Origin: Nakaseomyces glabratus
Taxonomy: Eukaryota > Ascomycota > Saccharomycetes > Saccharomycetales > Saccharomycetaceae
Reading direction: 5' to 3'
Length of the DNA stretch: 64,000 bases
Assembly (NCBI RefSeq): GCF_010111755.1
Contig: NC_088963.1
Location: forward strand, 744,001 to 808,000
How positions within the stretch are numbered: the first letter of the stretch is position 1; each line of letters begins with the position of its first letter. Below the pieces are notes generated by a model that had not been told where the DNA came from, made no database searches, and was given only the letters and a program-made list of their open reading frames with translations. This document shows, piece by piece, positions 20,636 through 30,570 of this stretch. The position numbers and the translations under genes are program-made.

Positions 20636-21712
20636 CTAAACTATCACAGCGCCATGGTCTATCACAGCAGCTTGTTCTTCTGTTGGTTCGTAACAGTACC
20701 ATTTAAGTAATGCATCTGATGCAGCTCTGGCCTTGGCTTCCTTCAATGAAGATCCATAACCTTCGCCGAGTTTTTCCTCGCCAGAGAATACACCAACAAT
20801 AAATACAGGAGCTTTACTCAATCTACCTGACTCGGCTATCAGTTTCGAGACTGGTAAGTCTAAGTTCTCTCTACGGCACAGGACAGCGAGTTCTCTTGTT
20901 GGGTTTTCAAATTGGAATATCTTTGTGACATCAAGCTTTCTTGACAATATATGGTCTTTGATGAAATGGATGGCACTATCGGGCTTGGCCGTGTTCTGAG
21001 TTGAAGCCCACAGGGCAGCTATGATGCTTCTCACGGCCAATGCATATGCAGCTTCCTCTGAGAAGTTTTTAGAAGTAATCAGTTGTAAGCCATCCTCCCT
21101 TTTCAATGTGTTGTTAAAGAATCGTAGTTTGCCTAAAGTGATTTCGTATGGCTCATTGGCGAGGTATCTATTCACCACAGGGCTGTCCTCGCTCTCGATA
21201 CCCCAGGATTTACCGATAGAAGCAAGCACACGCTGAGACAAATACGAGTCAACGGCAGCATTCAACACCACCACAGGTAACCTCGGATATCTCTTGACCA
21301 AGTACTGCGTAACGTGGTATGTCAACAGATTCTTACCAAAGATGTTCAGTCCGTGATTATCCAGCTTCTTGCTTGCCGGTACCACATTGGCCGTGCCTGC
21401 CAAGTACCTCGCAGAAGCCTCAGTAACAAACGGGTTCTTAATCTTTGCAGGCAGATCGGAAGTTCTGCATGTGAGACACCTTGCCAGCGTAGAGTAAGTG
21501 AATTCACGGGGTAGACCTAGTCTCCTGTGTAGCGCCACCAAAGATGGTGACCTCTGTGCTACCTCCTCAGGAACTTTCCCAATGACATCCTTCAACCCGA
21601 GGTAGTAACTTCGATACTGATCCAGCTCAGCGGTATCTACAGCCTGCTGCAACCTCCCAAACGTCGCAAACCCTCTAAATGTAATGGGCCTAGTCACCCT
21701 ACACAGCATCAT
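20636..21712 (-). CDS. MRPL3: Mitochondrial large-subunit ribosomal protein mL44 (MRPL3)
   Basis: The product has 358 residues (S. cerevisiae about 390). It is a mitoribosomal protein derived from an RNase III-like domain plus a C-terminal double-stranded-RNA-binding fold. The N-terminus [18 protein letters not shown] is Arg-rich and lacks acidic residues, as expected for a mitochondrial presequence. The central region ([19 protein letters not shown], then [16 protein letters not shown]) has the RNase III-like helical pattern without the catalytic acidic cluster. The C-terminus carries a dsRBD-like ending, [20 protein letters not shown]. Synteny with YMR024W. A second Met at codon 2 is an equally possible start. 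Confidence 0.93.
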   Translation of the reverse strand: MMLCRVTRPITFRGFATFGRLQQAVDTAELDQYRSYYLGLKDVIGKVPEEVAQRSPSLVALHRRLGLPREFTYSTLARCLTCRTSDLPAKIKNPFVTEASARYLAGTANVVPASKKLDNHGLNIFGKNLLTYHVTQYLVKRYPRLPVVVLNAAVDSYLSQRVLASIGKSWGIESEDSPVVNRYLANEPYEITLGKLRFFNNTLKREDGLQLITSKNFSEEAAYALAVRSIIAALWASTQNTAKPDSAIHFIKDHILSRKLDVTKIFQFENPTRELAVLCRRENLDLPVSKLIAESGRLSKAPVFIVGVFSGEEKLGEGYGSSLKEAKARAASDALLKWYCYEPTEEQAAVIDHGAVIV

Positions 21713-21943
21713 TATTGTATTTGGGGTTCTTGAACTGCTTCCTCTGCTACTAAATGTTCATTCTTAATGTAACAAAAGCTCACACTACTATACCAAGTTG
21801 GTCCTAGAAGCTTTTTTCACTCCTTCAATGAAGAGCCCATCTTGAGTCGACACTGAACATTGTCTCTAAGTATGTCGTCATTTATGATATATGCTGATCT
21901 TTCATGTATGCACTTTACATTTTTAATGTTCGTCAATTACCAT

Positions 21944-22016
21944 GGGCGTGTGGCGTAGTTGGTAGCGCGCTCCCTTAGCATGGGAGAGGTCTTGGGTTCG
22001 ATTCCCAACTCGTCCA
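21944..22016 (+). tRNA. tA(AGC): tRNA-Ala (AGC)
   Basis: A 73-nt cloverleaf with no intron. The acceptor GGGCGTG pairs with the 3' end CTCGTCC, followed by discriminator A at 22016. The anticodon AGC is at 21977-21979 (position 34 of the tRNA), in a CTCCC/GGGAG stem. Box A TGGCGTAGTTGG and box B GGTTCGATTCC are present. A T-run after 22020 is a Pol III terminator. The T-arm is TTGGG/CCCAA rather than the CCGG/CCGG type seen in S. cerevisiae. Confidence 0.97.
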
Positions 22017-22254
22017 GTATTTTTTTTTGGTTTTATATTTTGGGTTGGATAATAGGTTCCTTCTGTTCGTTTCCTTGCCAGTTTCCTTGCCAGTTTCCAA
22101 CAAAAATTACAACAATAGTCCCAGAACAGGGTCTGCTACTTTGAAACATAGTAACAGTGGATTTGAAAATACTGTGTCTTGTGTATATATATCTTATGAG
22201 GAGTATAGTCGCTCCTTTGCAACTGCCCCATACCAGCTACCAATCTGGAAGGAA

Positions 22255-23718
22255 ATGGTCGGTATCAGGTTTTTGTCACACACAAGGCAACGGTTGCCAA
22301 CAATATACTCGATGGTGACACCGCGCGCCAAATCGGCCGTCTCTGTGATCAGGGTCTCTGGAGACAAGGCACAGTATGTGTATAGGAAACTTACGAGACG
22401 TGACGACGTGCCGCGAAGCAGGCAGGCCTGTTTGCGTGGGTTGTACAACGGGGACAACGAGCTGATAGACCGGGCGTTGGTGCTATACTTCAAGTCGCCG
22501 GGTTCTTTCACTGGGGAAGATGTGGTTGAGTTTCAAGTGCATGGTGGGAGAGCGGTCTCAGAGAGTGTGTTAAGTGCCATTGGGTCATTGAATAATAGAG
22601 ATCAGGACGTGGAAATACGGATGGCTGATAGAGGTGAGTTCTCTCGCAGATCGTTCCTCAATGGCAAAGCAGATCTGACTGGCTTGGAAGGTATCAACAC
22701 ATTGATTAATGCCGATACGGAGGCGCAACGCAGAGCTGCCATGGGCTCCTTCACAGGTAAGAATAAAGCATTGTTTAACCGCTGGCGGGATATAGCCATT
22801 CAAAACTCAGCCCAACTCACTGCCATCATTGACTTCTCCGAAGATTCTGATTTTGCTGATGAGTATACAGCTGTTATGGCGGAGGTCCGGCAAGAGTTGA
22901 TGGGGCTAAGAACCGAGATAGGCAATTTTATTGCCAGAGTCACTAAGGCATCAATTGTGGAAAATGGTATTAATATGACATTGCTCGGCGCACCTAATGT
23001 GGGGAAGTCGTCTCTGCTGAACCAAATAGCAAGCGATGATATCTCTATTGTGAGTGATATACCAGGTACTACGAGAGACATAGTATCTTCAATTGTAAAT
23101 ATTAACGGATACAAGGTCAATCTATTTGACACTGCGGGCATACGAGTGGACACAACAGATCCAATCGAGAAAATGGGCATAGAAAAGGCATTCAAAAGAA
23201 TTGGTTCTAGCGATATTTGCATCTGTGTTATAGACGGGACCCAACCTCTACCCTTAAATGTATTAGATCTGCTCAAATCGAGCGATTTGTCGGGGTCAGA
23301 GATAATATTTGTTGTTAACAAGATAGATATTGTGGATGATAGTTGCAAACTTAGTAAGATACAACAATATATTGGTAACAATCTGACTGGTTGCAAGATT
23401 TGTTTTGTATCTTGTTTGAAATCCACCGGGATAGATGAACTAGTGACTGTACTTACGGGAAAGTTCAAAACTTTGACTCAGAATGAAGAGAATGAGGATC
23501 CTATCATAGTTTCTGATAGAGTGAAAGAAATACTCGAGAAAGATGTGTTATATGGCATCGATCAGTTCCTACAAATACAGGATGATATGCACGATATAGT
23601 GATAGCAACTGAGCATTTGAGATATGTTATAGACGGTATCGGCAAGATAACCGGTGAAGTAATAGGACTCGAAGAAGTGCTTGACGTCGTATTTTCTAAG
23701 TTCTGTGTCGGAAAATGA
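22255..23718 (+). CDS. MSS1: Mitochondrial tRNA-modification GTPase MSS1 (MnmE/TrmE family)
   Basis: The product has 487 residues from ATG 22255. With Mto1 it installs the 5-carboxymethylaminomethyl group on U34 of mitochondrial tRNAs. Visible: the N-terminal TrmE fold (PTIYSMVTPRAKSAVSVIRV, then FTGEDVVEFQVHGG), GTPase motifs GAPNVGKSS (P-loop, about residues 245-253), a switch region PGTTRD, DTAG, and VNKID, and the C-terminal FSKFCVGK with the Cys of the MnmE C-(I/V/L)-G-K motif. The frame stays open upstream to 22027, almost touching tRNA-Ala, but that stretch contains 12-bp repeats (GTTTCCTTGCCA at 22069-22092) and would add 76 non-conserved residues. The downstream ATG gives a short basic presequence and is preferred. 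Synteny with YMR023C. Confidence 0.94.
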   Translation: MVGIRFLSHTRQRLPTIYSMVTPRAKSAVSVIRVSGDKAQYVYRKLTRRDDVPRSRQACLRGLYNGDNELIDRALVLYFKSPGSFTGEDVVEFQVHGGRAVSESVLSAIGSLNNRDQDVEIRMADRGEFSRRSFLNGKADLTGLEGINTLINADTEAQRRAAMGSFTGKNKALFNRWRDIAIQNSAQLTAIIDFSEDSDFADEYTAVMAEVRQELMGLRTEIGNFIARVTKASIVENGINMTLLGAPNVGKSSLLNQIASDDISIVSDIPGTTRDIVSSIVNINGYKVNLFDTAGIRVDTTDPIEKMGIEKAFKRIGSSDICICVIDGTQPLPLNVLDLLKSSDLSGSEIIFVVNKIDIVDDSCKLSKIQQYIGNNLTGCKICFVSCLKSTGIDELVTVLTGKFKTLTQNEENEDPIIVSDRVKEILEKDVLYGIDQFLQIQDDMHDIVIATEHLRYVIDGIGKITGEVIGLEEVLDVVFSKFCVGK

Positions 23719-23907
23719 GTGTGTAAGCAGACTATGTTTAAATTGTTATTACTTTTATTTAGAGTTGAGATAAAAGCTTTTCTTATGTAAACATTCTAAT
23801 AATTTTTTTGGTATAAGTAGTCGTTATGTAAGCATATTTTATGTTAAAAAGAAGTTGGATCATTAATGAATATTCATGACAGAGATCTATAGAGGGGAAG
23901 TTGACAT

Positions 23908-24405
23908 TTAGAAACCCAGTGATTTGAGTATAGACAACTTGACTTGTTTTTCGAACTCTGCTCTGTTATCCCTCCACAAAATGCAGGCATCAATATTGGC
24001 ACCACTCTCAATGTTAGGTTCACTCAGCATACTCATCACGCTCAACAGGATCTTTTCCACACTCTGCACTGGAGACCATCTCTCCTCTGCAGACTCATAC
24101 ATATTGGGATCATCACCTGGGGAGTGCAGGATCGATATGCACACTTCACCATTCGGGTAGATATTAGGGTGTAGAATACTAGGCGTGAAGGTCAACTTCG
24201 GTGGAGATAGCGGGTAGTCCTTAGGAAACTCCAACTGCGCATTGAATACACCGCCAGCATAAGGTGTATCTGGAGGGCCCTGTATCAAACAGTCCCACAC
24301 AAACAGATTGTCGTCGGACTTGGGTCCTGCGACTATCCCCGGTGGAGAGTCCTTGATCAACTGTTGTAACTCCTTGTAAAGTCTCTTCTGAGCAGTCTTT
24401 GACAT
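23908..24405 (-). CDS. UBC7: Ubiquitin-conjugating enzyme UBC7 (ERAD E2)
   Basis: The product has 165 residues from the ATG at 24403-24405, the same length as S. cerevisiae Ubc7 and nearly identical to it. It is recruited to the ER membrane by Cue1 and works with Hrd1 and Doa10 in ER-associated degradation. Visible: MSKTAQKRL start, [11 protein letters not shown] with the catalytic Cys at residue 89 (codon 24139-24141), and the UBC7/UBE2G-specific acidic insert after it ([17 protein letters not shown]). It ends ILKSLGF. The open frame extends 25 codons upstream to 24480, but the family start is clearly at 24405. Divergent from MAC1 with a short shared promoter (24406-24737). Confidence 0.97.
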   Translation of the reverse strand: MSKTAQKRLYKELQQLIKDSPPGIVAGPKSDDNLFVWDCLIQGPPDTPYAGGVFNAQLEFPKDYPLSPPKLTFTPSILHPNIYPNGEVCISILHSPGDDPNMYESAEERWSPVQSVEKILLSVMSMLSEPNIESGANIDACILWRDNRAEFEKQVKLSILKSLGF

Positions 24406-24737
24406 ATCTATAATGCAGCTACACGCTAGTCCAGTCTGTATAGTTTGTAAATCCTGTTCTTTATTGATGTACAACGTCAATTACACCTGTCGATCCTTTT
24501 TGAAATGTTAATTATAGGGCAGGGCAAATTACGTATTTCTATCAATTTTCATTTTTTTGGGTTTTGGCAGAATAGAAAGCAGTTGGGCTGCGATAAAAGC
24601 TACAACGAGCCAAGAAGGTATTCTCGAAAGATCAAAGAGTTGAGGTTTGTACTTGCAGCTGGGCGTTGATCAAAGGTGGGAGTTAGGATCTGTTCTTGAG
24701 CCTGAGTTAATGTGGTAGAATAGCAGGACGCTTAACG

Positions 24738-26108
24738 ATGATCATATTCAAGAACGATAAGTATGCGTGCGTGAAGTGCATACGTGGACACAGGTCCTCG
24801 CTGTGTGTACACACAGGCAGGATGCTTGTTAAAGTGAGGAACCGTGGTCGGAAGAAAGGTATTGATGTTAGAGATGCGATAGTTGTTGGGGATATTCATC
24901 GTAAGAGGAGTTGTGAGTGTGCTAGTGGGCATGCTGGCGATGATAGCAAGCAGTATGGTGCTCCTAATGCGGATGTTAGTCGCCCACATGAGTCAGGTTT
25001 GAATAGTACATGTGTTGGTATGAATAAGCAGCCGATTTTATTTGTTAGAGCTAAGAAAGTCTTGAAGGCACAACTTATCGGAGGTGAGTTGAAGGAGATG
25101 AGTGAGGTTGATATGTCTCGATTAGAGGTTGATACTTCCGATGACGAGACTGTAGCCACTACCACCACAGTACCAAAAGTAGAAATATTAGATAATAATG
25201 TACTTAATGTCACGCAAGGTAATATCGATGATGATATGGTTCTGGTTGATGATACAAAGAATTTTGCAGGGGCATCCATCGGTGAGCTAATAGATGAGCA
25301 ATTGAGTTCGATAAACGTAGAGCCTACGGGCTCGCATTGCTGTGGTTCACAACCACACGGTATCGATCCCATGAAGACTACGACGGTGACTGCAGCAGCA
25401 ACAGAGACAGAAAAGTATCCATTCTTCCAGTTGCTCACTAAGCGTGGTGTCTATCTGAGCACACAATGTTCTTGCTCCGCAGCTAACTGTGCATGCAGCA
25501 ACTGTCTGATACATAGGACTGAAGAAGAGATCAATAATTATATTGAGGCTAGTGGGGTACCGTTGACCAATTTAGATAGCTCCACGAGTCTTCAAGCTAC
25601 GCCGGAGATAGAGAGCCCTAGACCTTCATGCATGTGCAAACCTGAAGAGTGTACGTGTGATGGTTGTGATATACATACGATAGAAGTTGTACCGTTCCAG
25701 AGGATAGTTATACATGGTTTAATAAACACAAGACTCACAAAGAAAACTCTAATACAATATAGGAAGAAGTTGATAGGTCAGAAGTATTGGTGGGATTATT
25801 GTATGGTGTATATACCGTGTCTACGGTGTAACAATTTTGATGGGTTAGATATCGTTGGATTTTTTGATAATATTATTAAGGAGCATGGTCATGAGCTTGA
25901 AGATGCGAAGGAAAAAGTGGATGCAGGTTCAATACAGAACTTGACTAGTCAAGCTGAGAATTTTATAATGAATATGAACAACAGCATTGACAATGGTGTA
26001 TCTAGCAATACCACGAACAATATGAACAACATTAATGATACACGATTACAATCACACTATGCAAATCTAGTTAAGACGGAGGGAACAATTTCTCCGATGT
26101 TCATGTAG
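24738..26108 (+). CDS. MAC1: Copper-sensing transcription factor MAC1
   Basis: The product has 456 residues (S. cerevisiae about 417). Mac1 activates high-affinity copper and iron uptake genes (CTR1, FRE1 type) when copper is low. Residues 1-40 are a copper-fist DNA-binding domain: MIIFKNDKYACVKCIRGHRS, a Cys at the next turn, and the GRKKG minor-groove (AT-hook-like) end. Two copper-responsive cysteine repeats follow, both with spacing CxCx4CxCx2CxxH: CSCSAANCACSNCLIH at about residue 243 and CMCKPEECTCDGCDIH at about 298. Two such C-terminal repeats distinguish Mac1 from the copper-detoxification activator Ace1/Amt1. The Asn-rich tail is low complexity. Synteny with YMR021C. Confidence 0.96.
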   Translation: MIIFKNDKYACVKCIRGHRSSLCVHTGRMLVKVRNRGRKKGIDVRDAIVVGDIHRKRSCECASGHAGDDSKQYGAPNADVSRPHESGLNSTCVGMNKQPILFVRAKKVLKAQLIGGELKEMSEVDMSRLEVDTSDDETVATTTTVPKVEILDNNVLNVTQGNIDDDMVLVDDTKNFAGASIGELIDEQLSSINVEPTGSHCCGSQPHGIDPMKTTTVTAAATETEKYPFFQLLTKRGVYLSTQCSCSAANCACSNCLIHRTEEEINNYIEASGVPLTNLDSSTSLQATPEIESPRPSCMCKPEECTCDGCDIHTIEVVPFQRIVIHGLINTRLTKKTLIQYRKKLIGQKYWWDYCMVYIPCLRCNNFDGLDIVGFFDNIIKEHGHELEDAKEKVDAGSIQNLTSQAENFIMNMNNSIDNGVSSNTTNNMNNINDTRLQSHYANLVKTEGTISPMFM

Positions 26109-26407
26109 TTTGGAATGGGTGAGTAAAGAATTTGACTCTGATGTGAGTATTGGGGAGGAAGTAGACTTTGTAAATAATGGAAAGAGTTGTAAGACTAAAC
26201 TCATTTCTTCTCCAAGGACAGTATTTTTCACGATGTTTTAATAAGCTTAATTTTCTGATCTTTATATGTGGCCAAGGTAATTTTCATATGATTATATATT
26301 TTATAGTATTTAAAGTTCTTTTTTTGTTAATAAATATTCCGACCAAAAATAGCACGCAACGCCATTGTGCATATTTTAAATACAGAAAAAGGAATACGTA
26401 CAAGAGA

Positions 26408-28153
26408 TCATTTCATTTGCTTTAGAATGTAGTTTGCTTCTCTTTCACCACTTTCCCAAGCACCATAGGCACACCCAGCACCATCTAGAATCGTGTGCTC
26501 ACCAGCGAACCTCACCCGAGAGCTTTGTCCATTACTCATGGCCAAAAACATGTCTAGGGCGTCATCACCTGCATAACAAGCAGAATAAGCACCTTTAGAG
26601 TACGGATCATTGGTCCAGTCCGTGACTATCACGTTACGTAGGATAGGACCCTTGTCCGAAACGTTGGCGTCATCACCAGCGACACCACCAGCGATATCAA
26701 GACCATTGATTATATGACCAGGTGCGTTACATACACTCATAATCTGTGACAACACCGGTTTGAAGAACTCGTATACTTGGTGAGAGTCATGCAGAGACTC
26801 GATATAGTGAGTCAGCGGTGGTGCCATCAACATCATCAAGGATGGAACGCCGGTGGTCTTGGCCATGTTCACAAACAGCAGCGGCTGGTTCCAGCAGTCG
26901 TGCCTGACGGCATCATCACCCAAAAGCTGCTTAACATCCTGCACGAGAGCCTGCAACCGCTGAGCCGTGTAGTTCTTCTCTCTGCTCTCCTTTCTGAGCA
27001 ATGCGGTAAATTCGGCCCGGGTGTCGGCTGCTGCGTGTGCCACGGCAACGATCTTCGCAGTGTGCAGATCCCAGCAGCACTCCTCGAACTCGAACACTAC
27101 TTTCCCCAAGGAGCCGAAGTGCATCTTCTGCAAAGCGGCAGAGATCTGAGGCACCAGCGGCGGCTTAAACTCCACTGCTCCTTCGCTCAGAAGACTCTGG
27201 GGAATTGTTACTATCACGTAACTGCACTGCACGGTGTGCTGCTGTCCTGCAGCTCCGTGTTGGCCGTGTTGTGTGTCTTCTGCGCCGCTGGCGCTGGAAG
27301 TGGTGTAAGATACTGTGGTGTGTGCTCCTGCATTCTCGATCTTGGTTACAGTTGAGTTTAATTGCACTGTGCCAAGCTCCGTGCGGATCTGCCCGTGTAT
27401 TCTGTTGTATATGGTGTCATAGTTCATGACAAATGCATTCCGGCCTTGGTGGCCGAAGAAACTGTCGCGGCTGCTCAGTTGGTACCAGGACACGCCGTGC
27501 CACAGCTCCATGTAACGCGCATACTGTATGCCGTACCACATCTGGTCGTCGGTGAGAAATGGCGCACGTTGCTGCAGGTACATGAGTAGCATGTCGAACA
27601 GCGGCATATCCGCCCGCGGGAACCCCTCGTGGGAGTGTTGTGAGTCATTATCGTCACTGAGCTCTGCAGTGTACTCAGAGTGGAAGTACAGTTCGATGAA
27701 CTTCTCTATTTCGTCCGCAATTAGTCTTATCGTTACGTCGCCAAGGGATCCGCGGATCTTGTCCACAATCAACGGATCGTCATCGTCGAACACAAATGGT
27801 GCATACACACCTGCACTGTTGCCTCCGGTGCTTGCAGAGCTTGCAGAGCTTGCAGAGCTTGCAGAGCAGTGAGTTGCTCCACCGCTAAACATCTGCGGAG
27901 TACTGTCGGCACCGTCCACAGCGGCTAGCTGCACTTCCTCCGCAAAGAGACGGTTCGTGAGCGTGTCGTGGTGCCAGGACGCGCCCAGATCATACCGGGC
28001 GCCGTTGTACCCAGTAACGGTACAGAGTCTGCCTCCAATACGGTCCCGTGACTCAATTACCAGGCAACTCTTACCACTCTGTGTCAGCACTGAAGCTGCT
28101 TTCAAACCGGCAATACCAGCACCTACCACCACCACGTCATATGTCCTATCCAT
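26408..28153 (-). CDS. FMS1: Polyamine oxidase FMS1
   Basis: The product has 581 residues (S. cerevisiae Fms1 about 508). This flavoprotein oxidises spermine to spermidine and 3-aminopropanal, which feeds beta-alanine and pantothenate synthesis and supplies spermidine for eIF5A hypusination. The Rossmann motif GAGIAGLKAASVL is at residues 11-23, followed by ESRDRIGGRL, the monoamine-oxidase GASWHH block, and the C-terminal FAD block VRFAGEHTILDGAGCAYGAW. An insert of repeated Ser-Ser-Ala at about residues 96-107 comes from a 9-bp tandem repeat (CTTGCAGAG on the plus strand, four copies at 27831-27866). Additional low-complexity Gly/His/Ala inserts near 285-300 explain the extra length. The gene is visibly more GC-rich than its neighbours. 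Confidence 0.95.
   Translation of the reverse strand: MDRTYDVVVVGAGIAGLKAASVLTQSGKSCLVIESRDRIGGRLCTVTGYNGARYDLGASWHHDTLTNRLFAEEVQLAAVDGADSTPQMFSGGATHCSASSASSASSASTGGNSAGVYAPFVFDDDDPLIVDKIRGSLGDVTIRLIADEIEKFIELYFHSEYTAELSDDNDSQHSHEGFPRADMPLFDMLLMYLQQRAPFLTDDQMWYGIQYARYMELWHGVSWYQLSSRDSFFGHQGRNAFVMNYDTIYNRIHGQIRTELGTVQLNSTVTKIENAGAHTTVSYTTSSASGAEDTQHGQHGAAGQQHTVQCSYVIVTIPQSLLSEGAVEFKPPLVPQISAALQKMHFGSLGKVVFEFEECCWDLHTAKIVAVAHAAADTRAEFTALLRKESREKNYTAQRLQALVQDVKQLLGDDAVRHDCWNQPLLFVNMAKTTGVPSLMMLMAPPLTHYIESLHDSHQVYEFFKPVLSQIMSVCNAPGHIINGLDIAGGVAGDDANVSDKGPILRNVIVTDWTNDPYSKGAYSACYAGDDALDMFLAMSNGQSSRVRFAGEHTILDGAGCAYGAWESGEREANYILKQMK
27831..27866. repeat. 9-bp in-frame tandem repeat inside FMS1
   Basis: Four copies of CTTGCAGAG on the plus strand encode a Ser-Ala-Ser style run in FMS1. 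Because 9 is a multiple of 3, copy-number changes would keep the frame. Confidence 0.85.
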
Positions 28154-29726
28154 TCTTATATAAACTTTCTTTTATATTTGGTGCCTTTTTTTACAAATGA
28201 TTTCACCCTTCCAGTTGATGGGTGGCGGGTGTATATTCCCTTCGTTGCCTCTTAATTTGTTCTCGATGTTCGATGGCAGTTATATAACGATAAGAAAAAT
28301 AAGCCTCCTTCCTTGCACTGCTCTGATTGCTCGTTCAAATAAACGCGGAACAGTAGTCTCGCACATTGGTCTCCGCAGAATAGAATAACTTTCTTTTTTT
28401 TCTCACTGTTTGGGTTTCCACCTTCCCTCCATTTAGTTTTGCCTCGATCCGTTGTTCACAACTCGGTGGATCGCTTACCAAGAATTCCTTGCATATTCTA
28501 TTTAGGAGAGAGAGAGAGTTCGTAACTTCTCCCAACCCAGCCTGCACTGTTGTCTTAGTGATTTCTTTCCCCTGTGGGCCTGTTTCTTCCCCTTGTAATT
28601 AGATTCGGTGGTAAAAGATTAATTTCCTGTTTAATTTAATTTTCTTTGTGATTCTTTCCGTTTGACACATTTTTCCCTTGTCCTATTTTTCCACAGAAAC
28701 ACACGTACAATGGGAAGATGGTTTGTCCCTTATACCCTCCCCCTTTGGTGGTATCGTTATGTTAACCCACAATGATTCTTTTTGCTGTAAATTGTTTTCT
28801 TACCCGCTACGTATCTGCACCGCACTCTAACTTGCGTCCCCTTACAACAACATAAGGTGATACCACTACACAGAACTGTCCCCAGAGAAGGTAAAGCGGT
28901 GATCGCCCATCGTTCTCCGATTTGCTTGGCACATGAAGAACTTCCATGCATTTGGCAGGCAAGATCCCTCCTGCATCGCGTTGCAGCTACAAAACCCCCA
29001 GCCGCACTCCCTCTCCTCTATGAAACCACTGCAGGCCATCTACCGCCATCGCACTCCCCTTACTCCCCTCAGTGTAATCGAGTAGAGTCCCCCCCCCCCA
29101 TTGAAACGTGCTTCCTAGAGGTACCAGAAGAACACCAGTACCCACAACCCCATACACACATACACACAAGAACAACCGCACCGCCTATAAATAGACTTGT
29201 ATCTTCTCACAGGCACCGAACACACAGAGCCTGGCGTAGTGTGCATAGTCTCGGACGCAAGACGCAAGACACAGGATGCAAGACGCAAGACGCAGGACGC
29301 AGGACGCAGGGCGCACCAAGCTTATAATACACAAGAACTGGACAAAATGGGACAAACGGTTAACGACTAACGTCCAACGGACAACAGACAACGGCTAAAA
29401 TTCCAGGGACAAATGCTAATGCCCCGGAAGTGGGAGTATAGAATCAGATGAGCAGGACAAAAAAAAAGAAAGAAAACCCTCGAATGGATAAGCAATGGCC
29501 CCATTGTGAGATGAGCCTTGTGAGCAGAGAGGATTAGATCAGCTGTTTATCTTGCATTGCATACTGCTTATCGCCATACTTGGGTGCTCTTCCATCAAAG
29601 GTACTACTTCTCCACTTCTAAAGAGATAAAGAATAAAAAATTATATATATGTAGCTTGTTTTCGTTGGTGGGAGCAGGGAGTTACTGGTTAATGAGCGTA
29701 GACTTGAACTGAAAAGAAAATGTGCG
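28154..29726. promoter_or_regulatory. Long SOK2/EFG1 upstream region with CCCCT (STRE) cluster
   Basis: This is 1.57 kb between divergent FMS1 and SOK2. It contains six plus-strand CCCCT stress elements (28569-28573, 28589-28593, 28740-28744, 28838-28842, 29056-29060, 29065-29069), a C11 tract at 29089-29099, and a GACGCAA/GACGCAG minisatellite at about 29252-29312. Long upstream regions with many sites are typical for APSES developmental regulators. STRE binding by Msn2/Msn4 is known for the motif; use here is inferred. STB4, PEX9 and SPO20, which lie between FMS1 and SOK2 in S. cerevisiae, are absent from this interval. Confidence 0.5.
29252..29312 (+). repeat. 7-bp-type minisatellite (GACGCAA / GACGCAG)
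   Basis: About eight degenerate tandem copies of GACGCAA or GACGCAG (with variants GACACAG, GATGCAA) lie about 420 bp before the SOK2 ATG, probably in the promoter or a long 5' leader. Confidence 0.75.
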
Positions 29727-30500
29727 ATGTCTGAAAGAGAATTGCCTGGATACACATACTTACCCCCACCAAGGCTGTCATACCAGCCTTCTATAGCTCT
29801 AGTACCTGGAGTCATGCAGGTGCGTCCTCCTGCTAGTCCTGCCAGTCCCGTTGGTACTGGTGCTGGCACTCCAGGTGCTGCTGGTACTACTGGTATTACT
29901 GGTATTTCTAGTACTACTGGTACTACTGGTACTGGCGGTACTGCGCTCGGTACCGTGCCCACTAGTGCACTTACCAATAACAACAACAACAACAACAGCA
30001 GCAGCAGCGGCAATGCGTACATGACGTCTGCACTTGCGTCCTGGAACCAGTACCAGTACCCGTGGTTGCAACACCCGCTGCTGAGCCGCGTGATAACCAC
30101 GTACTGGGAGGACGAGCACACGATATGCCACGGAGTGAACCACAACGGAGTTACTGTTGTGAGGCGTGCGGACAACGACATGGTCAACGGCACGAAGCTG
30201 CTGAATGTCACTGGGATGACCCGTGGCAGACGGGATGGTATTCTTAAGAATGAGCCTGTGCGTGATGTAGTGAAGGGCGGTCCTATGACGCTGAAGGGTG
30301 TGTGGATACCAATAGACCGGGCCCGCGCCATCGCGAGACAGGAAGGCATAGAGCAATGGCTGTACCCATTGTTCATCGACGACCTGCACCAGGCCATCAC
30401 GTTGTTGAGACAGCAGGTGCAGCCCCAGGTCCAAATGCCCGCCCCACAGCTGCCCGTCCAGTCACAACAACTCATCCCCCAAATACATCACCACATGTAA
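29727..30500 (+). CDS. SOK2: APSES-domain transcription factor (SOK2/PHD1/EFG1 type)
   Basis: The product has 257 residues. The APSES DNA-binding domain spans about residues 112-220, with blocks [53 protein letters not shown] and [19 protein letters not shown], all typical of Phd1, Sok2 and Efg1. Before it lies a Pro-rich start, then Gly/Thr repeats ([19 protein letters not shown]) and an Asn-Ser run; after it a short Gln/Pro tail. The family controls filamentous growth and cell morphology downstream of cAMP-PKA. S. cerevisiae Sok2 is about 785 residues and Phd1 about 366, so this is a compact version. Position next to ERG5 corresponds to YMR016C (SOK2). The Gly-Thr repeat region is GGTACTACT-like at DNA level and probably variable in length. 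Confidence 0.92.
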   Translation: MSERELPGYTYLPPPRLSYQPSIALVPGVMQVRPPASPASPVGTGAGTPGAAGTTGITGISSTTGTTGTGGTALGTVPTSALTNNNNNNNSSSSGNAYMTSALASWNQYQYPWLQHPLLSRVITTYWEDEHTICHGVNHNGVTVVRRADNDMVNGTKLLNVTGMTRGRRDGILKNEPVRDVVKGGPMTLKGVWIPIDRARAIARQEGIEQWLYPLFIDDLHQAITLLRQQVQPQVQMPAPQLPVQSQQLIPQIHHHM

Positions 30501-30570
30501 CTTAATATTCGTAATGAATCGCTATGTACCATTGTATAACATAATGAATTGTTCAAAAACATAATATAAT

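Noticed and set aside
22194..23468. Minus-strand ORFs opposite MSS1 (up to 222 codons)
   Set aside because: Shadows of the MnmE-family gene; no motifs of their own.
29618..30475. 285- and 211-codon ORFs antisense to SOK2
   Set aside because: They mirror the repetitive, GC-rich SOK2 coding strand. The APSES domain on the plus strand is unmistakable.
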